Source: Bhargavaea ginsengi (GTDB taxonomy: Bacteria; Bacillota; Bacilli; Bacillales_A; Planococcaceae). From it: 64,000 nucleotides of DNA. The notes beneath the pieces were generated by a model, which did no database searches, was not told the origin of the DNA, and was given only the letters and a program-made list of their open reading frames with translations. Position numbers and translations under genes: made by a program. Within the stretch, counting starts at the first letter, position 1. Every line of letters begins with the position of its first letter. The stretch is from NCBI RefSeq assembly GCF_900109165.1, contig NZ_FNZF01000002.1, positions 310,001 to 374,000 of the forward strand, read 5' to 3'. This document shows, one piece after another, positions 47,489 to 55,885 of this stretch.

Positions 47489-47680
47489 TTGAGAAAGAAC
47501 TATAACCCGTGGCTCCTGCCGCCATGCCTCAGAAAAATCCGGTTTTACTGCAAGGCGATCATCATCCCGATCACCGTGTTCCAGCTGATCCGCACATTGT
47601 TTGTGCCGACTACTGGCGATTTTCTTCTGCTGATCTTGTTAATCGGACTCTGTGTCGCGTTTTACAAGGATTTTATATGA
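47489..47680 (+). CDS. Small membrane protein of 63 residues, unknown function
   Basis: A TTG start at 47489 is preceded by a perfect AAAGGAGGTG at ideal spacing. The product reads (M)RKNYNPWLLPPCLRKIRF, then a first hydrophobic segment (AIIIPITVFQLIRTLFV) and a second (GDFLLLILLIGLCVAFY). I do not recognise a named family. The ribosome-binding site and two clean membrane segments favour a real gene. Its last 42 bases overlap the 3' end of spoVID on the other strand. Confidence 0.6.
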   Translation: MRKNYNPWLLPPCLRKIRFYCKAIIIPITVFQLIRTLFVPTTGDFLLLILLIGLCVAFYKDFI

Positions 47681-48388
47681 AGGATAGGAAAAGACGGTAT
47701 ACGTATCTTCGAGGCCCGAGATGAATGCCCTGACCTCATCCGGGCTGTTTTGCGTGGACGCATCGGCCCTTGCCTGCGGTATTTCCGGGCTCACTGCGAC
47801 GGCCACCTGCTGCCTTTGTTCAGGCTCGGCAGCAGCACGTACTGATGCAGATTCCGACTCCTCTCGAACGGCCAGTTCCGGAACCGCCTCCCTGCGGTGG
47901 CTGCTGCTTTCAGGCCGGGAAGACGATTCATCATTTGTCTCCAACACTTCCGCTTTCGGGGCTGCTGCCTGGGCTTCATCTGATTCATCATCCATATTGT
48001 CACCGTACAGGCAATCCACTTTCCAGGTGACGCAAAGCGCCCCGTCTTCATTCACATGAGCACGGACATCCTGTGCTTTTATCGATGCCCCGTCGCCAGT
48101 CTCCGCCGGAAGGTCGATATAAAGGGGAACCGCATACTCAAAGTAGCCTGTCTCCCCGCTCAGGTCGATCTCCTCGATCATCGTCGCACCCTCCGGCTCG
48201 GGAGTGCCCCCTTCCCCGTCAAACACCGCCATGCACGTCAGGTGATAAATACCGGTCAGCCGGTAGGCATTCTCCGTATGCTCGTCCGTGTACTGGGGCG
48301 TCACATTCACTGATTCCGCACGCACCGGCTCGCCGCATCCCTGCGGAAAGCGGAACGTCTGCTCCATCGTCCATGCCGACTTCGCCAT
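47639..48388 (-). CDS. spoVID: SpoVID-like spore-coat morphogenetic protein, short C-terminus
   Basis: A 249-residue protein. The N-terminal domain (EQTFRFPQGCGEPVRAESVN, YRLTGIYHLTCMAVF, GYFEYAVPLYIDLPA) resembles SpoVID, the protein that makes coats encase the spore and binds SafA. The middle is an acidic, Ala/Ser/Glu-rich linker. The C-terminal LysM domain of B. subtilis SpoVID is absent: the frame ends SGLEDTYTVFSYPSYKIL and a few polar residues later. ATG at 48388 follows GAGGAGAGG. Position between valS and hemL matches spoVID; the ysxE gene expected beside it is missing. Confidence 0.72.
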   Translation of the reverse strand: MAKSAWTMEQTFRFPQGCGEPVRAESVNVTPQYTDEHTENAYRLTGIYHLTCMAVFDGEGGTPEPEGATMIEEIDLSGETGYFEYAVPLYIDLPAETGDGASIKAQDVRAHVNEDGALCVTWKVDCLYGDNMDDESDEAQAAAPKAEVLETNDESSSRPESSSHRREAVPELAVREESESASVRAAAEPEQRQQVAVAVSPEIPQARADASTQNSPDEVRAFISGLEDTYTVFSYPSYKILVKRDTESD

Positions 48389-48555
48389 CTGCCTCTCCTC
48401 CTCTGTATGTTCGCGCATAAAACAATATATGCATCCGAAGGCTCCAATATGGCGAAGACGGGCGGTCTATTTTTGGGAAACGCAGATTGTTGACTGTGGA
48501 ATGGCGGCTTGGAGCTGGCCACTTCATTTAGGATAGCTGAGTTGACATAATGAGC

Positions 48556-48639
48556 GAAAGTACACTAAGCGGTCCTGAAAGTACACGATGGCACGGCGAA
48601 AGTACACCATGGCCCGCTGAAAGTACACGATGACACCTG
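48556..48639 (+). repeat. 21-bp-period array C, orphan copy of the NERD gene 2 motif
   Basis: Four units start at 48556, 48577, 48598 and 48619, each a perfect GAAAGTACAC with 11 variable bases (first TAAGCGGTCCT). There is no NERD gene next to it; the nearest is 4.3 kb away and shares the motif. It lies between the spoVID start and the hemL terminator. The rest of the 48389-48684 gap shows nothing else recognisable. Confidence 0.95.
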
Positions 48640-48646
48640 CCACAAC

Positions 48647-48673
48647 AAAAAAACCGCCCCATTCCGGGACGGT
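48647..48673 (-). terminator. Intrinsic terminator after hemL
   Basis: ACCGCCCC (48653-48660) pairs with GGGACGGT (48666-48673, one mismatch), followed by T7 on the minus strand. It ends the haem operon and adjoins array C. Confidence 0.85.
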
Positions 48674-48684
48674 CACACAAATCA

Positions 48685-49977
48685 TTATCGCTTCAGCTGT
48701 TTGAACACTTTGTGGAATACCTCCACCGTGCGGTCGATATGCGCTTCGGTGTGGGCGGTGGAAATGAAGACGCCTTCGAACTGGGACGGCGGCAGGTAAA
48801 TGCCTTCTTCCGCCATCAGGGCGTAGTACTTGCCGAACAGTTCTGTATCGGACGTCTTCGCGCTTTCAAAGTCGGTTACGTCCTCGTTTGTGAGGAAGTA
48901 GCCGATCATCGAGCCGGCACGGTTGACGGTATGAGGGATGTTGTTCGCCTCTGCCGCTTCGCGGAAGCCGGCTTCCAGACGGTCGCCAAGTGCCTTGAAG
49001 TGGTCATACGATTCAGGCGTGAGTTTGCTCAGAGTCGCAATCCCTGCCGCCATGGCGAGCGGGTTGCCGGATAGCGTGCCGGCCTGATAGATCGGGCCGG
49101 CCGGAGCGACCTGTTCCATGATCTCGCGTTTCCCGCCGAATGCACCGACCGGGAGGCCGCCGCCGATGACTTTGCCGAGGCAGGTAAGATCTGGTGTTAC
49201 GCCGAACAGTCCCTGTCCGCTGTTATAGCCGACACGGAAGCCGGTCATGACTTCGTCGAAGATCAGGAGCGAGCCGTGCTGTTCGGTGACTTCACGGAGT
49301 CCTTCCAGGAAGCCTTCGTTCGGAGGAACGACACCCATGTTGCCCGCGACCGGTTCGACGATGACCGCGGCAATGTCTTCACCGAAGTTTTCGAATGCCT
49401 GGCGCACAGCGTCAAGGTCGTTGTAGGCAACGGTAATCGTATTGCCTGCAATCGAAGCAGGAACTCCAGGGCTGTCAGGCAGGCCGAGTGTCGCAACTCC
49501 TGAACCGGCCTTGATCAACAGCGAATCCCCGTGGCCGTGGTAGCAGCCTTCGAATTTCAGGATCTTGTCGCGTCCGGTGACACCGCGTGCCACCCGGAGA
49601 GCGCTCATCGTCGCTTCAGTGCCGGACGACACCATGCGGATCATCTCGATCGACGGCACGCGGTCGATCACGATTTTCGCAAGCTCGTTTTCGGCAAGTG
49701 TGGAAGCGCCGAAGCTGGATCCTTTTGCGGCCTGTTCATTGATCGCCGCGACGACATCGGCATCGGCATGGCCGTGGATCAGCGGTCCCCAGGACAGGAC
49801 GTAGTCGATATAGTCATTGCCGTCGATATCAGTGATGACAGCGCCTTTGCCCTGTTCCATGAAGAGCGGGTCCATGTCGACCGCCTTGAATGCGCGGACC
49901 GGCGAGTTGACGCCGCCCGGCATCAGATTGACTGCTTCGGAAAAGGCTTTTTTCGAGTTCTCATACGATCGGGCCAA
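48685..49977 (-). CDS. hemL: Glutamate-1-semialdehyde 2,1-aminomutase
   Basis: A 430-residue PLP enzyme forming 5-aminolevulinate. [17 protein letters not shown] binds the cofactor phosphate, [13 protein letters not shown] holds the PLP aspartate, and K269 in [15 protein letters not shown] is the Schiff-base lysine. It starts with TTG at 49977 after GGAGGGG, one base beyond the hemB stop. Last gene of hemAXCDBL. Confidence 0.97.
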   Translation of the reverse strand: MARSYENSKKAFSEAVNLMPGGVNSPVRAFKAVDMDPLFMEQGKGAVITDIDGNDYIDYVLSWGPLIHGHADADVVAAINEQAAKGSSFGASTLAENELAKIVIDRVPSIEMIRMVSSGTEATMSALRVARGVTGRDKILKFEGCYHGHGDSLLIKAGSGVATLGLPDSPGVPASIAGNTITVAYNDLDAVRQAFENFGEDIAAVIVEPVAGNMGVVPPNEGFLEGLREVTEQHGSLLIFDEVMTGFRVGYNSGQGLFGVTPDLTCLGKVIGGGLPVGAFGGKREIMEQVAPAGPIYQAGTLSGNPLAMAAGIATLSKLTPESYDHFKALGDRLEAGFREAAEANNIPHTVNRAGSMIGYFLTNEDVTDFESAKTSDTELFGKYYALMAEEGIYLPPSQFEGVFISTAHTEAHIDRTVEVFHKVFKQLKR

Positions 49978-49978
49978 A

Positions 49979-50959
49979 TCAGTTCCCCTCCATGTATCGT
50001 ACCGCGTCTTTCGCGAAGTACGTGATGATCATGTCGGCGCCTGCGCGCTTCATCGATGTCAGTGTCTCCATGACGATCTTTTCCTCGTCGACCCAGCCGT
50101 TCTGTGCGGCGGCCTTGATCATCGAGTACTCGCCGCTCACGTTATAGGCGACAACCGGCACGCCGGAGAAGTCCTTGACTTCGCGCATGACATCCATATA
50201 GGACAGCGATGGCTTCACGATCAGCATGTCCGCGCCTTCCTCGATGTCGGACTGCGCTTCACGGATCGCTTCAAGCCGGTTGGCCGGGTCCATCTGGTAT
50301 GTTTTCCGGTCACCGAACTGCGGCGTGCTGCCCGCAGCCTCACGGAATGGTCCGTAGTAGGCGGATGCATACTTCACCGCATAGGACATGATCGGCACAT
50401 CTTCAAAGCCTGCTTCATCCAAAGCTTGGCGGATCACCGAAACAAAGCCGTCCATCATATTGGACGGTGCGATAATATCCGCTCCTGCCTTGGCCTGGCT
50501 GACAGCTGTGCGGGCCAAAAGGTCGAGCGACGGGTCGTTCAGGATACGGCCTTCCTCGATCAGGCCGCAGTGGCCATGGTCCGTATACTCGCACAGGCAT
50601 GTATCCGCAACGACTAGCAGTTCCGGATGGCGCTCCTTGATCAGGCGTGTCGCTTCCTGGACAATGCCGTGGTCATGGTATGCTTCTGTGCCTTCCGCGT
50701 CCTTATGCTCAGGCACTCCAAACAGGAGAACTGCCGGAATTCCAAGTGACACAACTTCGTCCACTTCTGCGCCAAGATGGTCAAGCGACAAGTTGTAGAC
50801 CCCTGGCATCGAACTGACTTCCGTGCGGATGTCTTTCCCTTCCGCTACGAAAATCGGATAGATCAGATCTTCCTTATTCAGAACGGTCTCGCGCACCATC
50901 GCGCGCATCGCTGCGGAGTTGCGCAGGCGGCGATGACGTGCAAACTGAAGTTCATTCAT
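49979..50959 (-). CDS. hemB: Delta-aminolevulinic acid dehydratase
   Basis: A 326-residue porphobilinogen synthase. The zinc-binding [14 protein letters not shown] has the cysteine-rich form of zinc-dependent enzymes, and [11 protein letters not shown] carries the substrate lysine. ATG at 50959 follows AAGGAAGG and overlaps the hemD stop by four bases; the longer frame is hemD in another reading. Confidence 0.97.
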   Translation of the reverse strand: MNELQFARHRRLRNSAAMRAMVRETVLNKEDLIYPIFVAEGKDIRTEVSSMPGVYNLSLDHLGAEVDEVVSLGIPAVLLFGVPEHKDAEGTEAYHDHGIVQEATRLIKERHPELLVVADTCLCEYTDHGHCGLIEEGRILNDPSLDLLARTAVSQAKAGADIIAPSNMMDGFVSVIRQALDEAGFEDVPIMSYAVKYASAYYGPFREAAGSTPQFGDRKTYQMDPANRLEAIREAQSDIEEGADMLIVKPSLSYMDVMREVKDFSGVPVVAYNVSGEYSMIKAAAQNGWVDEEKIVMETLTSMKRAGADMIITYFAKDAVRYMEGN

Positions 50960-51720
50960 GAGATTCCTTCCTTTCGGTTGCCTAATTCCCGGACGAGGTC
51001 GAGCAGTGTGTACCGTTCGGGTTTCACATGGACCGCTGCGCCTGCTTCCTGCAGCGCCTGTTCGGTCACATGGCCGATCGCACCGATCGTGAAGCCGGCC
51101 CATCCGGTATCCGGCGCGATATGCTGATCAAACACCCTGACGGCAGACGGGCTTGCGAACAGCACGGCGATCCTGCCGCCCTTTCTGAGCTCATCCGCCA
51201 GTTCGCGGATGCCCTCCTCGTCGTTAACCGTCTCGTAGACGGTCCACTCATCTACTTCATTCGGAAGCCCTTCCTTGATCGTTTCCTTCGCGAGGTCACC
51301 TTTGAGGAACAGGCAGCGATCGTTCTCATCGGAAACCGATGGGAATTCCTCAACGAAATGATCCGCGCTGAACGTAGCCGGAATGAAATCCGCCCGGAAA
51401 CCGATGTTTTCCAGCGCCTTGGCCGTTTCACTTCCGACAGCCGCGATCTTTACAGGGATGTCTTCCGCCGTGAAGCCTTCCTGTTCCATCTTTAGGCCAA
51501 AATAATGTGCCGCGTTGGCGCTGGTGAAGATCAGCCATTCATAGGAAGTGCACGTCTGCATCCTCAGCGAATCGGTCGGAACGATTTTCTCAACGGTCTT
51601 GATGAGCGGCAGGATGACGGGATTGCCGCCCTGCAGCTGGACGGAAGCCACCGCTTCCTTCGCCTTCGGGGTTCCGGTGAAAATCACCGTCATGCCAGAA
51701 AGAGGATGTTTGTCACGCAT
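50956..51720 (-). CDS. hemD: Uroporphyrinogen-III synthase
   Basis: A 254-residue protein with the loosely conserved HemD fold: [12 protein letters not shown] at the start, [30 protein letters not shown], and the C-terminal [10 protein letters not shown] and [18 protein letters not shown]. It closes the tetrapyrrole ring with inversion of ring D. ATG at 51720 lies inside the hemC end (eight-base overlap). Confidence 0.92.
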   Translation of the reverse strand: MRDKHPLSGMTVIFTGTPKAKEAVASVQLQGGNPVILPLIKTVEKIVPTDSLRMQTCTSYEWLIFTSANAAHYFGLKMEQEGFTAEDIPVKIAAVGSETAKALENIGFRADFIPATFSADHFVEEFPSVSDENDRCLFLKGDLAKETIKEGLPNEVDEWTVYETVNDEEGIRELADELRKGGRIAVLFASPSAVRVFDQHIAPDTGWAGFTIGAIGHVTEQALQEAGAAVHVKPERYTLLDLVRELGNRKEGIS

Positions 51721-52642
51721 CAAGGTCCGCCTTCACTTTCCGGAGGACTTCGTCGGCACCCTGCTCTTTCAGCATGCGTGCCGCCTCCTTTCCGGCATTG
51801 ACCGGGTCCGCATCCATAACGGTCGCACGGAATACATCTCCTGCATCAGGCGATGCCACAAAGCCTGTGAAGCGGATCTGGCCGCCGTCCACAATCGCGT
51901 GGCCGCCGATCGGCACCTGGCAGCTTCCGTCCATTTCATTCAGGAACGTACGCTCCGCCGTGACAGCCTGTTCCGTAGTCGGTTCGGTAAGTTTCGAAAG
52001 CTCGCGCAGAAGTTCCTCGTCATCCGAACGGCATTCGATGCCAAGGGCACCCTGTCCCACAGCCGGGATGCACTGCTCCGGCTCCAGGTATTGGGTGACG
52101 AGTTCCTGATCCCAGCCCATCCGGTTGAGTCCCGCAGCAGCCAGGAGGATTGCATCATATTCACCGTCACGGAGCTTTCTGAGCCGCGTCTCGATGTTGC
52201 CGCGGATCCACTTGATCTCAATGTCCGGACGGATCATGAGCAGCTGGGAACTGCGGCGGAGACTTGATGTTCCGACAACCGCCCCTGCAGGAAGATCTTC
52301 CAGGCGGATATGCCCGTTTGCGATGTAGGCGTCACGCACATCTTCCCGCTCCGGCACACAGCCGACCGTCAGGCCTTCCTGAAGCTCGGCAGGCATGTCC
52401 TTCATGGAGTGCACGGCAAAATCGATCTCTTTGTCGATCAGCGCCTGCTCGATCTCTTTGACGAACAGACCCTTTCCTCCGACTTTCGACAGCATGACAT
52501 CCAGGATCTTATCGCCTTTTGTGACAATCTCCTTTACTTCAAACTCAAACGGCACACCCGCTTCCTTCAGCTGGTCGATAAACCAGTTGGTCTGCGTAAG
52601 CGCCAGATTGGAGCGTCTTGAACCGACAATGATTTTTCTCAA
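51713..52642 (-). CDS. hemC: Porphobilinogen deaminase
   Basis: A 309-residue enzyme that polymerises four porphobilinogens. It has [51 protein letters not shown] and the dipyrromethane-carrying Cys in GSCQVPIGG. The start is TTG at 52642 with AAAGGGTGG upstream. Confidence 0.97.
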   Translation of the reverse strand: MRKIIVGSRRSNLALTQTNWFIDQLKEAGVPFEFEVKEIVTKGDKILDVMLSKVGGKGLFVKEIEQALIDKEIDFAVHSMKDMPAELQEGLTVGCVPEREDVRDAYIANGHIRLEDLPAGAVVGTSSLRRSSQLLMIRPDIEIKWIRGNIETRLRKLRDGEYDAILLAAAGLNRMGWDQELVTQYLEPEQCIPAVGQGALGIECRSDDEELLRELSKLTEPTTEQAVTAERTFLNEMDGSCQVPIGGHAIVDGGQIRFTGFVASPDAGDVFRATVMDADPVNAGKEAARMLKEQGADEVLRKVKADLDA

Positions 52643-52664
52643 AGTGAACCCACCCTTTCAAATA

Positions 52665-53495
52665 TCAATACCAGAAATGAAACACGGATAACCTGCTGAT
52701 CAGCAGGAAATTTACGATTACCGCAAGAAATGCCAGGATATGTCCCCAGGCGATGTCAGGTCCGTTCAGCTTGCCGCGGTTCTGCAAGACCAGCAGCACA
52801 CAGTAAATGACAAGCAGAAGAAACGAACCGATGATTTTCGGGTCCCACACCGGGAATGGCCCTGCCGCGATAAAAGCCCACTGGAGCCCGAGTATCAGGC
52901 TCATGAGAAGAACCGGCACCCCGACGACGACTGAAATGGTCATCGCGCGCTTTGCTTGCTCGAGAGATGGCAGCCTGCCCCAGCGGCCGTCCCATTTTTT
53001 GTTTTTCAGTGTTCGGTAAAGGAGCAGATAAAGGATCGCAAAAACAAATGACAGCGAAAAGGCCGTATAAGAGATCATCGCGAAAGTGATGTGGATAAAC
53101 AGCAGTTCCGAAATGAGCGCCTCACCAACTGCGCTGCCGGGTGTTCCCGCTTCCCCGAAAGCCGTGATGACAACTGCCGCAAAGCCGATCACGTTCAGGA
53201 AAAACACAGCGAAATGGGCTTTCCTGAACAGGTGGACAATGAGCGACATCGTAATCAGCAGCCATGCATAAAAATTAATGCCTTCCGAAAGGCTGAGCAC
53301 AGGAAAACGCTGCTCCTCCAGGATATTCCCGATAAGGAACATCGTCTGCATCACCCAGACTGCAGCAAGCGTGAAGAATGCAGCTTTCCTCGCTTTCGGC
53401 TGGCTGTTCAAAAAGTCGATAAAATAGAACACAAGGCTGGCCGCATAGAGGACGACCATGGCCTCATGCAGCCTCATCAGTCCGAATTCGGTCAT
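52665..53495 (-). CDS. hemX: HemX, CcsA-like membrane protein of haem biosynthesis
   Basis: A 276-residue protein with about eight hydrophobic segments of the cytochrome c assembly (CcsA) family, including ISYTAFSLSFVFAILYLLLY and FPVWDPKIIGSFLLLVIYC. HemX lowers the level of HemA (glutamyl-tRNA reductase) in B. subtilis. It is second in the hem cluster, but a strong terminator lies between it and hemA. Confidence 0.9.
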   Translation of the reverse strand: MTEFGLMRLHEAMVVLYAASLVFYFIDFLNSQPKARKAAFFTLAAVWVMQTMFLIGNILEEQRFPVLSLSEGINFYAWLLITMSLIVHLFRKAHFAVFFLNVIGFAAVVITAFGEAGTPGSAVGEALISELLFIHITFAMISYTAFSLSFVFAILYLLLYRTLKNKKWDGRWGRLPSLEQAKRAMTISVVVGVPVLLMSLILGLQWAFIAAGPFPVWDPKIIGSFLLLVIYCVLLVLQNRGKLNGPDIAWGHILAFLAVIVNFLLISRLSVFHFWY

Positions 53496-53514
53496 TGAAA
53501 CCCTCTGCTTTCTT

Positions 53515-53567
53515 ATTAAAAAAGAGCGTTTCCGCGTCTATAGTGTATCACATAGATGCGGAAACGC
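53515..53567 (-). terminator. Strong intrinsic terminator between hemA and hemX
   Basis: A 16-bp near-perfect stem, GCGTTTCCGCGTCTAT (53526-53541) with ATAGATGCGGAAACGC (53552-53567), followed by T7 on the minus strand. It stands 14 bases after the hemA stop and 20 bases before the hemX start, so it should cut most hemA transcripts from hemXCDBL. Confidence 0.85.
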
Positions 53568-53580
53568 CCTTTAAAAACAA

Positions 53581-54942
53581 TCAGTTCACCGGTGACGGTT
53601 TCATGGCGGCCAGGCCGGCTTCCTTGGCCCGTTTTTCCTTTGCACGCACCGCCGTTTCGGCATACTCTTCCGCGACGGCTTCTTCGATTCCGAAGATCCG
53701 CTGGAACAGCTCAAGCTGGCGTGCGGCATCCGGTGATCCCGCAATTTCCTTGGCCTGCAGGATCGGTTCCTTCAGCATCTGGTTGATGATCGACTTTGTA
53801 TGCTTGCTGAGGACTTTCTTCTCACGCTCCGTCAGGTCCGGCATCTTGTTGAGGATGCTTTCCATCGTTTCTTCCTGGATGGAAAGTGCCTTCTTGCGGA
53901 GTGCGGAAATGACCGGAACGACCCCGAGCGTTGTCAGCCATTCGTCGAAGGAGACAAGTTCCGTTTCGATCATGTCCATGATCTGGTCGGCCGCGCGGCG
54001 GCGTTCGGCAAGGTTCGCTTCGACAATGCCGTGCAGATCGTCGATGTCATACAGGAAGACGTTTGACAGGTCTCCGATTTTCGGATCGAGGTCACGAGGG
54101 ACCGCGATGTCGACCATGAAGAGCGGCTTGCCCTTTCGCAGCTTCTCGACATCTTTCATCATGTCATAGTCGATGACAAAATCCTGTGCGCCTGTCGAAC
54201 TGATCACAATGTCGGCCTCAAGCAGTGAGCACTGAAGTTCATTCATCGGCTTGGCGGTCCCGTTGAACTTCTCGGCCATCGCCTCCGCCTTGCTGAGCGT
54301 TCGGTTAAGGACGGTCACCTTACCTACGCCGTTTCCGTACAGATTCTTGATGGCCAGCTCTCCCATTTTGCCGGCGCCGACAATCACAACATGCTTGCGG
54401 CTGAGCGAACCGAAGATTTTCTTGGCCAGTTCGACTGCAGCATAGGAGACGGAAACCGCATTTTCACCGATTTCCGTTTCGGAATGCGCTCGCTTCGCAT
54501 TGGTGATCGCCCGCTTGAACAGCTCGTTAAAGACGGTACCGGTCGTACCGTGTTCCTGTCCGATCATAAAGCTTGAGCGCACCTGTCCGAGGATCTGCGT
54601 TTCGCCGAGAACCATTGAGTCGATGCCCGCAGCGACCTTGTACAGATGACGGACTGCTTCGTCCTGCACTTCGATGGTAAGATACGGTTCAATCTCTTCC
54701 AGCTCCATCCCAAACCACTTAGCAAGGAACCGTTTGACATAATAACGCACAGTATGAAGCTGATCCCCGACGGCATAGATCTCGGTGCGGTTGCATGTCG
54801 AGACAATGACATTCTCCAGGATGCTTTTTTCATTCTGCAGCGCCTGCATGGCCGCGGGAAGGTCGGACTCAAGGAAACTGAGCCGCTCCCTGAGCTCGAC
54901 AGGCGCCGTCCGGTAGTTTACACCGACGACAATGGAATACAT
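53581..54942 (-). CDS. hemA: Glutamyl-tRNA reductase
   Basis: A 453-residue NADPH-dependent enzyme, first committed step of haem synthesis by the C5 route. The catalytic C50 is in [26 protein letters not shown] opens the protein; [17 protein letters not shown] is the NADPH-binding motif; [15 protein letters not shown] and [10 protein letters not shown] follow. ATG at 54942 follows GAGAGGTG. A PerR box lies in its promoter. Confidence 0.97.
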   Translation of the reverse strand: MYSIVVGVNYRTAPVELRERLSFLESDLPAAMQALQNEKSILENVIVSTCNRTEIYAVGDQLHTVRYYVKRFLAKWFGMELEEIEPYLTIEVQDEAVRHLYKVAAGIDSMVLGETQILGQVRSSFMIGQEHGTTGTVFNELFKRAITNAKRAHSETEIGENAVSVSYAAVELAKKIFGSLSRKHVVIVGAGKMGELAIKNLYGNGVGKVTVLNRTLSKAEAMAEKFNGTAKPMNELQCSLLEADIVISSTGAQDFVIDYDMMKDVEKLRKGKPLFMVDIAVPRDLDPKIGDLSNVFLYDIDDLHGIVEANLAERRRAADQIMDMIETELVSFDEWLTTLGVVPVISALRKKALSIQEETMESILNKMPDLTEREKKVLSKHTKSIINQMLKEPILQAKEIAGSPDAARQLELFQRIFGIEEAVAEEYAETAVRAKEKRAKEAGLAAMKPSPVN

Positions 54943-55044
54943 AAAGGTGTCACACCTCTCACGTTCTTTCATTTCACGGCTCTCATTATACCACGCCATT
55001 CAGCCCGGAACCGGCCCAAATGTGAACAAGCCATGAAAGCCACT

Positions 55045-55059
55045 TTATAATGATTACAA
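55045..55059. promoter_or_regulatory. PerR box over the hemA promoter
   Basis: TTATAATGATTACAA differs from the Bacillus Per box consensus TTATAATNATTATAA at one position. On the minus strand it covers TATAAA, the likely -10 of hemA, with TTGCTA 18 bases upstream as a possible -35. PerR control of hemAXCDBL is established in B. subtilis. It lies about 100 bases before the hemA start. Confidence 0.8.
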
Positions 55060-55090
55060 TCAAAGTATAGCAAAAGAAAATCGGCGAATC

Positions 55091-55144
55091 AAAAAACCCG
55101 CCTATGTAAATAAAGGATATGGTTGTCTATATACATCCAGCGGG
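55091..55144 (-). terminator. Second hairpin terminator upstream of hemA
   Basis: CCCGC (55097-55101) pairs with GCGGG (55140-55144), with an inner TATGTA/TACATA stem, and T6 follows on the minus strand. It lies beyond the ysxC terminator and before the hemA promoter. Bases 55145-55236 encode no protein I can support but hold a further inverted repeat (TGGCAG 55156-55161, CTGCCA 55189-55194), so this may be the 3' end of a short untranslated RNA. Confidence 0.55.
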
Positions 55145-55236
55145 CGGACTAAACCTGGCAGCCGCTCCAAAATGGATAATTCCCCGTCCTGCCAGTGTAT
55201 GTAGAAATCCTGTGCCGTATGTACCGCATTCAGAAC

Positions 55237-55282
55237 AAAAAGCAGCGGCTTGCCTTTTCCAAAGAGGAAAGGCTGCCGCTGC
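55237..55282 (-). terminator. Intrinsic terminator after ysxC
   Basis: GCAGCGGC (55242-55249) pairs with GCCGCTGC (55275-55282), with CCTTT/AAAGG inside, and T5 on the minus strand. It ends the lon-ysxC unit. Confidence 0.85.
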
Positions 55283-55300
55283 CTATAATAAATCCGGTTT

Positions 55301-55885
55301 TCACTTCATTCGTTTTTCAAGGATGGCCCAGGCTTCTTCCTTGCCCTGACCCGTTTCGGAGGAAAACAGGACAAACGGGTCGCCTTCTTCGAGACCGAGT
55401 GCTTCCTTGATGATCTTCCGGTGCTTAGGCAGCCTGCTTTTCGGAATCTTATCCGCCTTGGTGGCGACGATGATCGTCGGCAGGTTGTAGTGCTTCAGAA
55501 AATCATACATGATGATGTCATCTTCAGATGGCGGGTGGCGGAGGTCAATGAGCTGGATGACAGATTTAAGCTGCTCGCGGCCTGTCAGGTAGCGCTCGAT
55601 CATCTTGCCCCACGCCTCGCGTTCTGATTTTGAAACTTTCGCATAGCCGTAGCCCGGCACATCTACAAAATAGAAGGAGTCCTCAATCTTGTAGAAATTG
55701 AGTGTCTGCGTCTTACCCGGCTTGGACGATGTCCTGGCAAGGCTCTTTCTGCCGATCATCTTGTTGATGAACGACGATTTACCGACATTCGAGCGTCCCG
55801 CCAGCGCGAATTCCGGAAAGCCCTCATCGGGATACTGTTCCGGCTTGACCGCGCTGATGGTGATCTCAGCATTGTTTACTTTCAT
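55301..55885 (-). CDS. ysxC: EngB/YsxC ribosome-biogenesis GTPase
   Basis: A 194-residue TrmE-Era-like GTPase needed for 50S assembly. G1 [11 protein letters not shown]3 DVPGYG and G4 TKADK ([17 protein letters not shown]) are all present. ATG at 55885 follows GAGGAGGAA and overlaps the lon stop by four bases. The lon-ysxC pair is as in B. subtilis. Confidence 0.96.
   Translation of the reverse strand: MKVNNAEITISAVKPEQYPDEGFPEFALAGRSNVGKSSFINKMIGRKSLARTSSKPGKTQTLNFYKIEDSFYFVDVPGYGYAKVSKSEREAWGKMIERYLTGREQLKSVIQLIDLRHPPSEDDIIMYDFLKHYNLPTIIVATKADKIPKSRLPKHRKIIKEALGLEEGDPFVLFSSETGQGKEEAWAILEKRMK

Noticed and set aside
43078-48639. CRISPR interpretation of the GAAAGTACAC arrays
   Set aside because: The repeat (10 bp) and variable part (11 bp) are far too short, no cas genes are present, and some variable parts recur between units.
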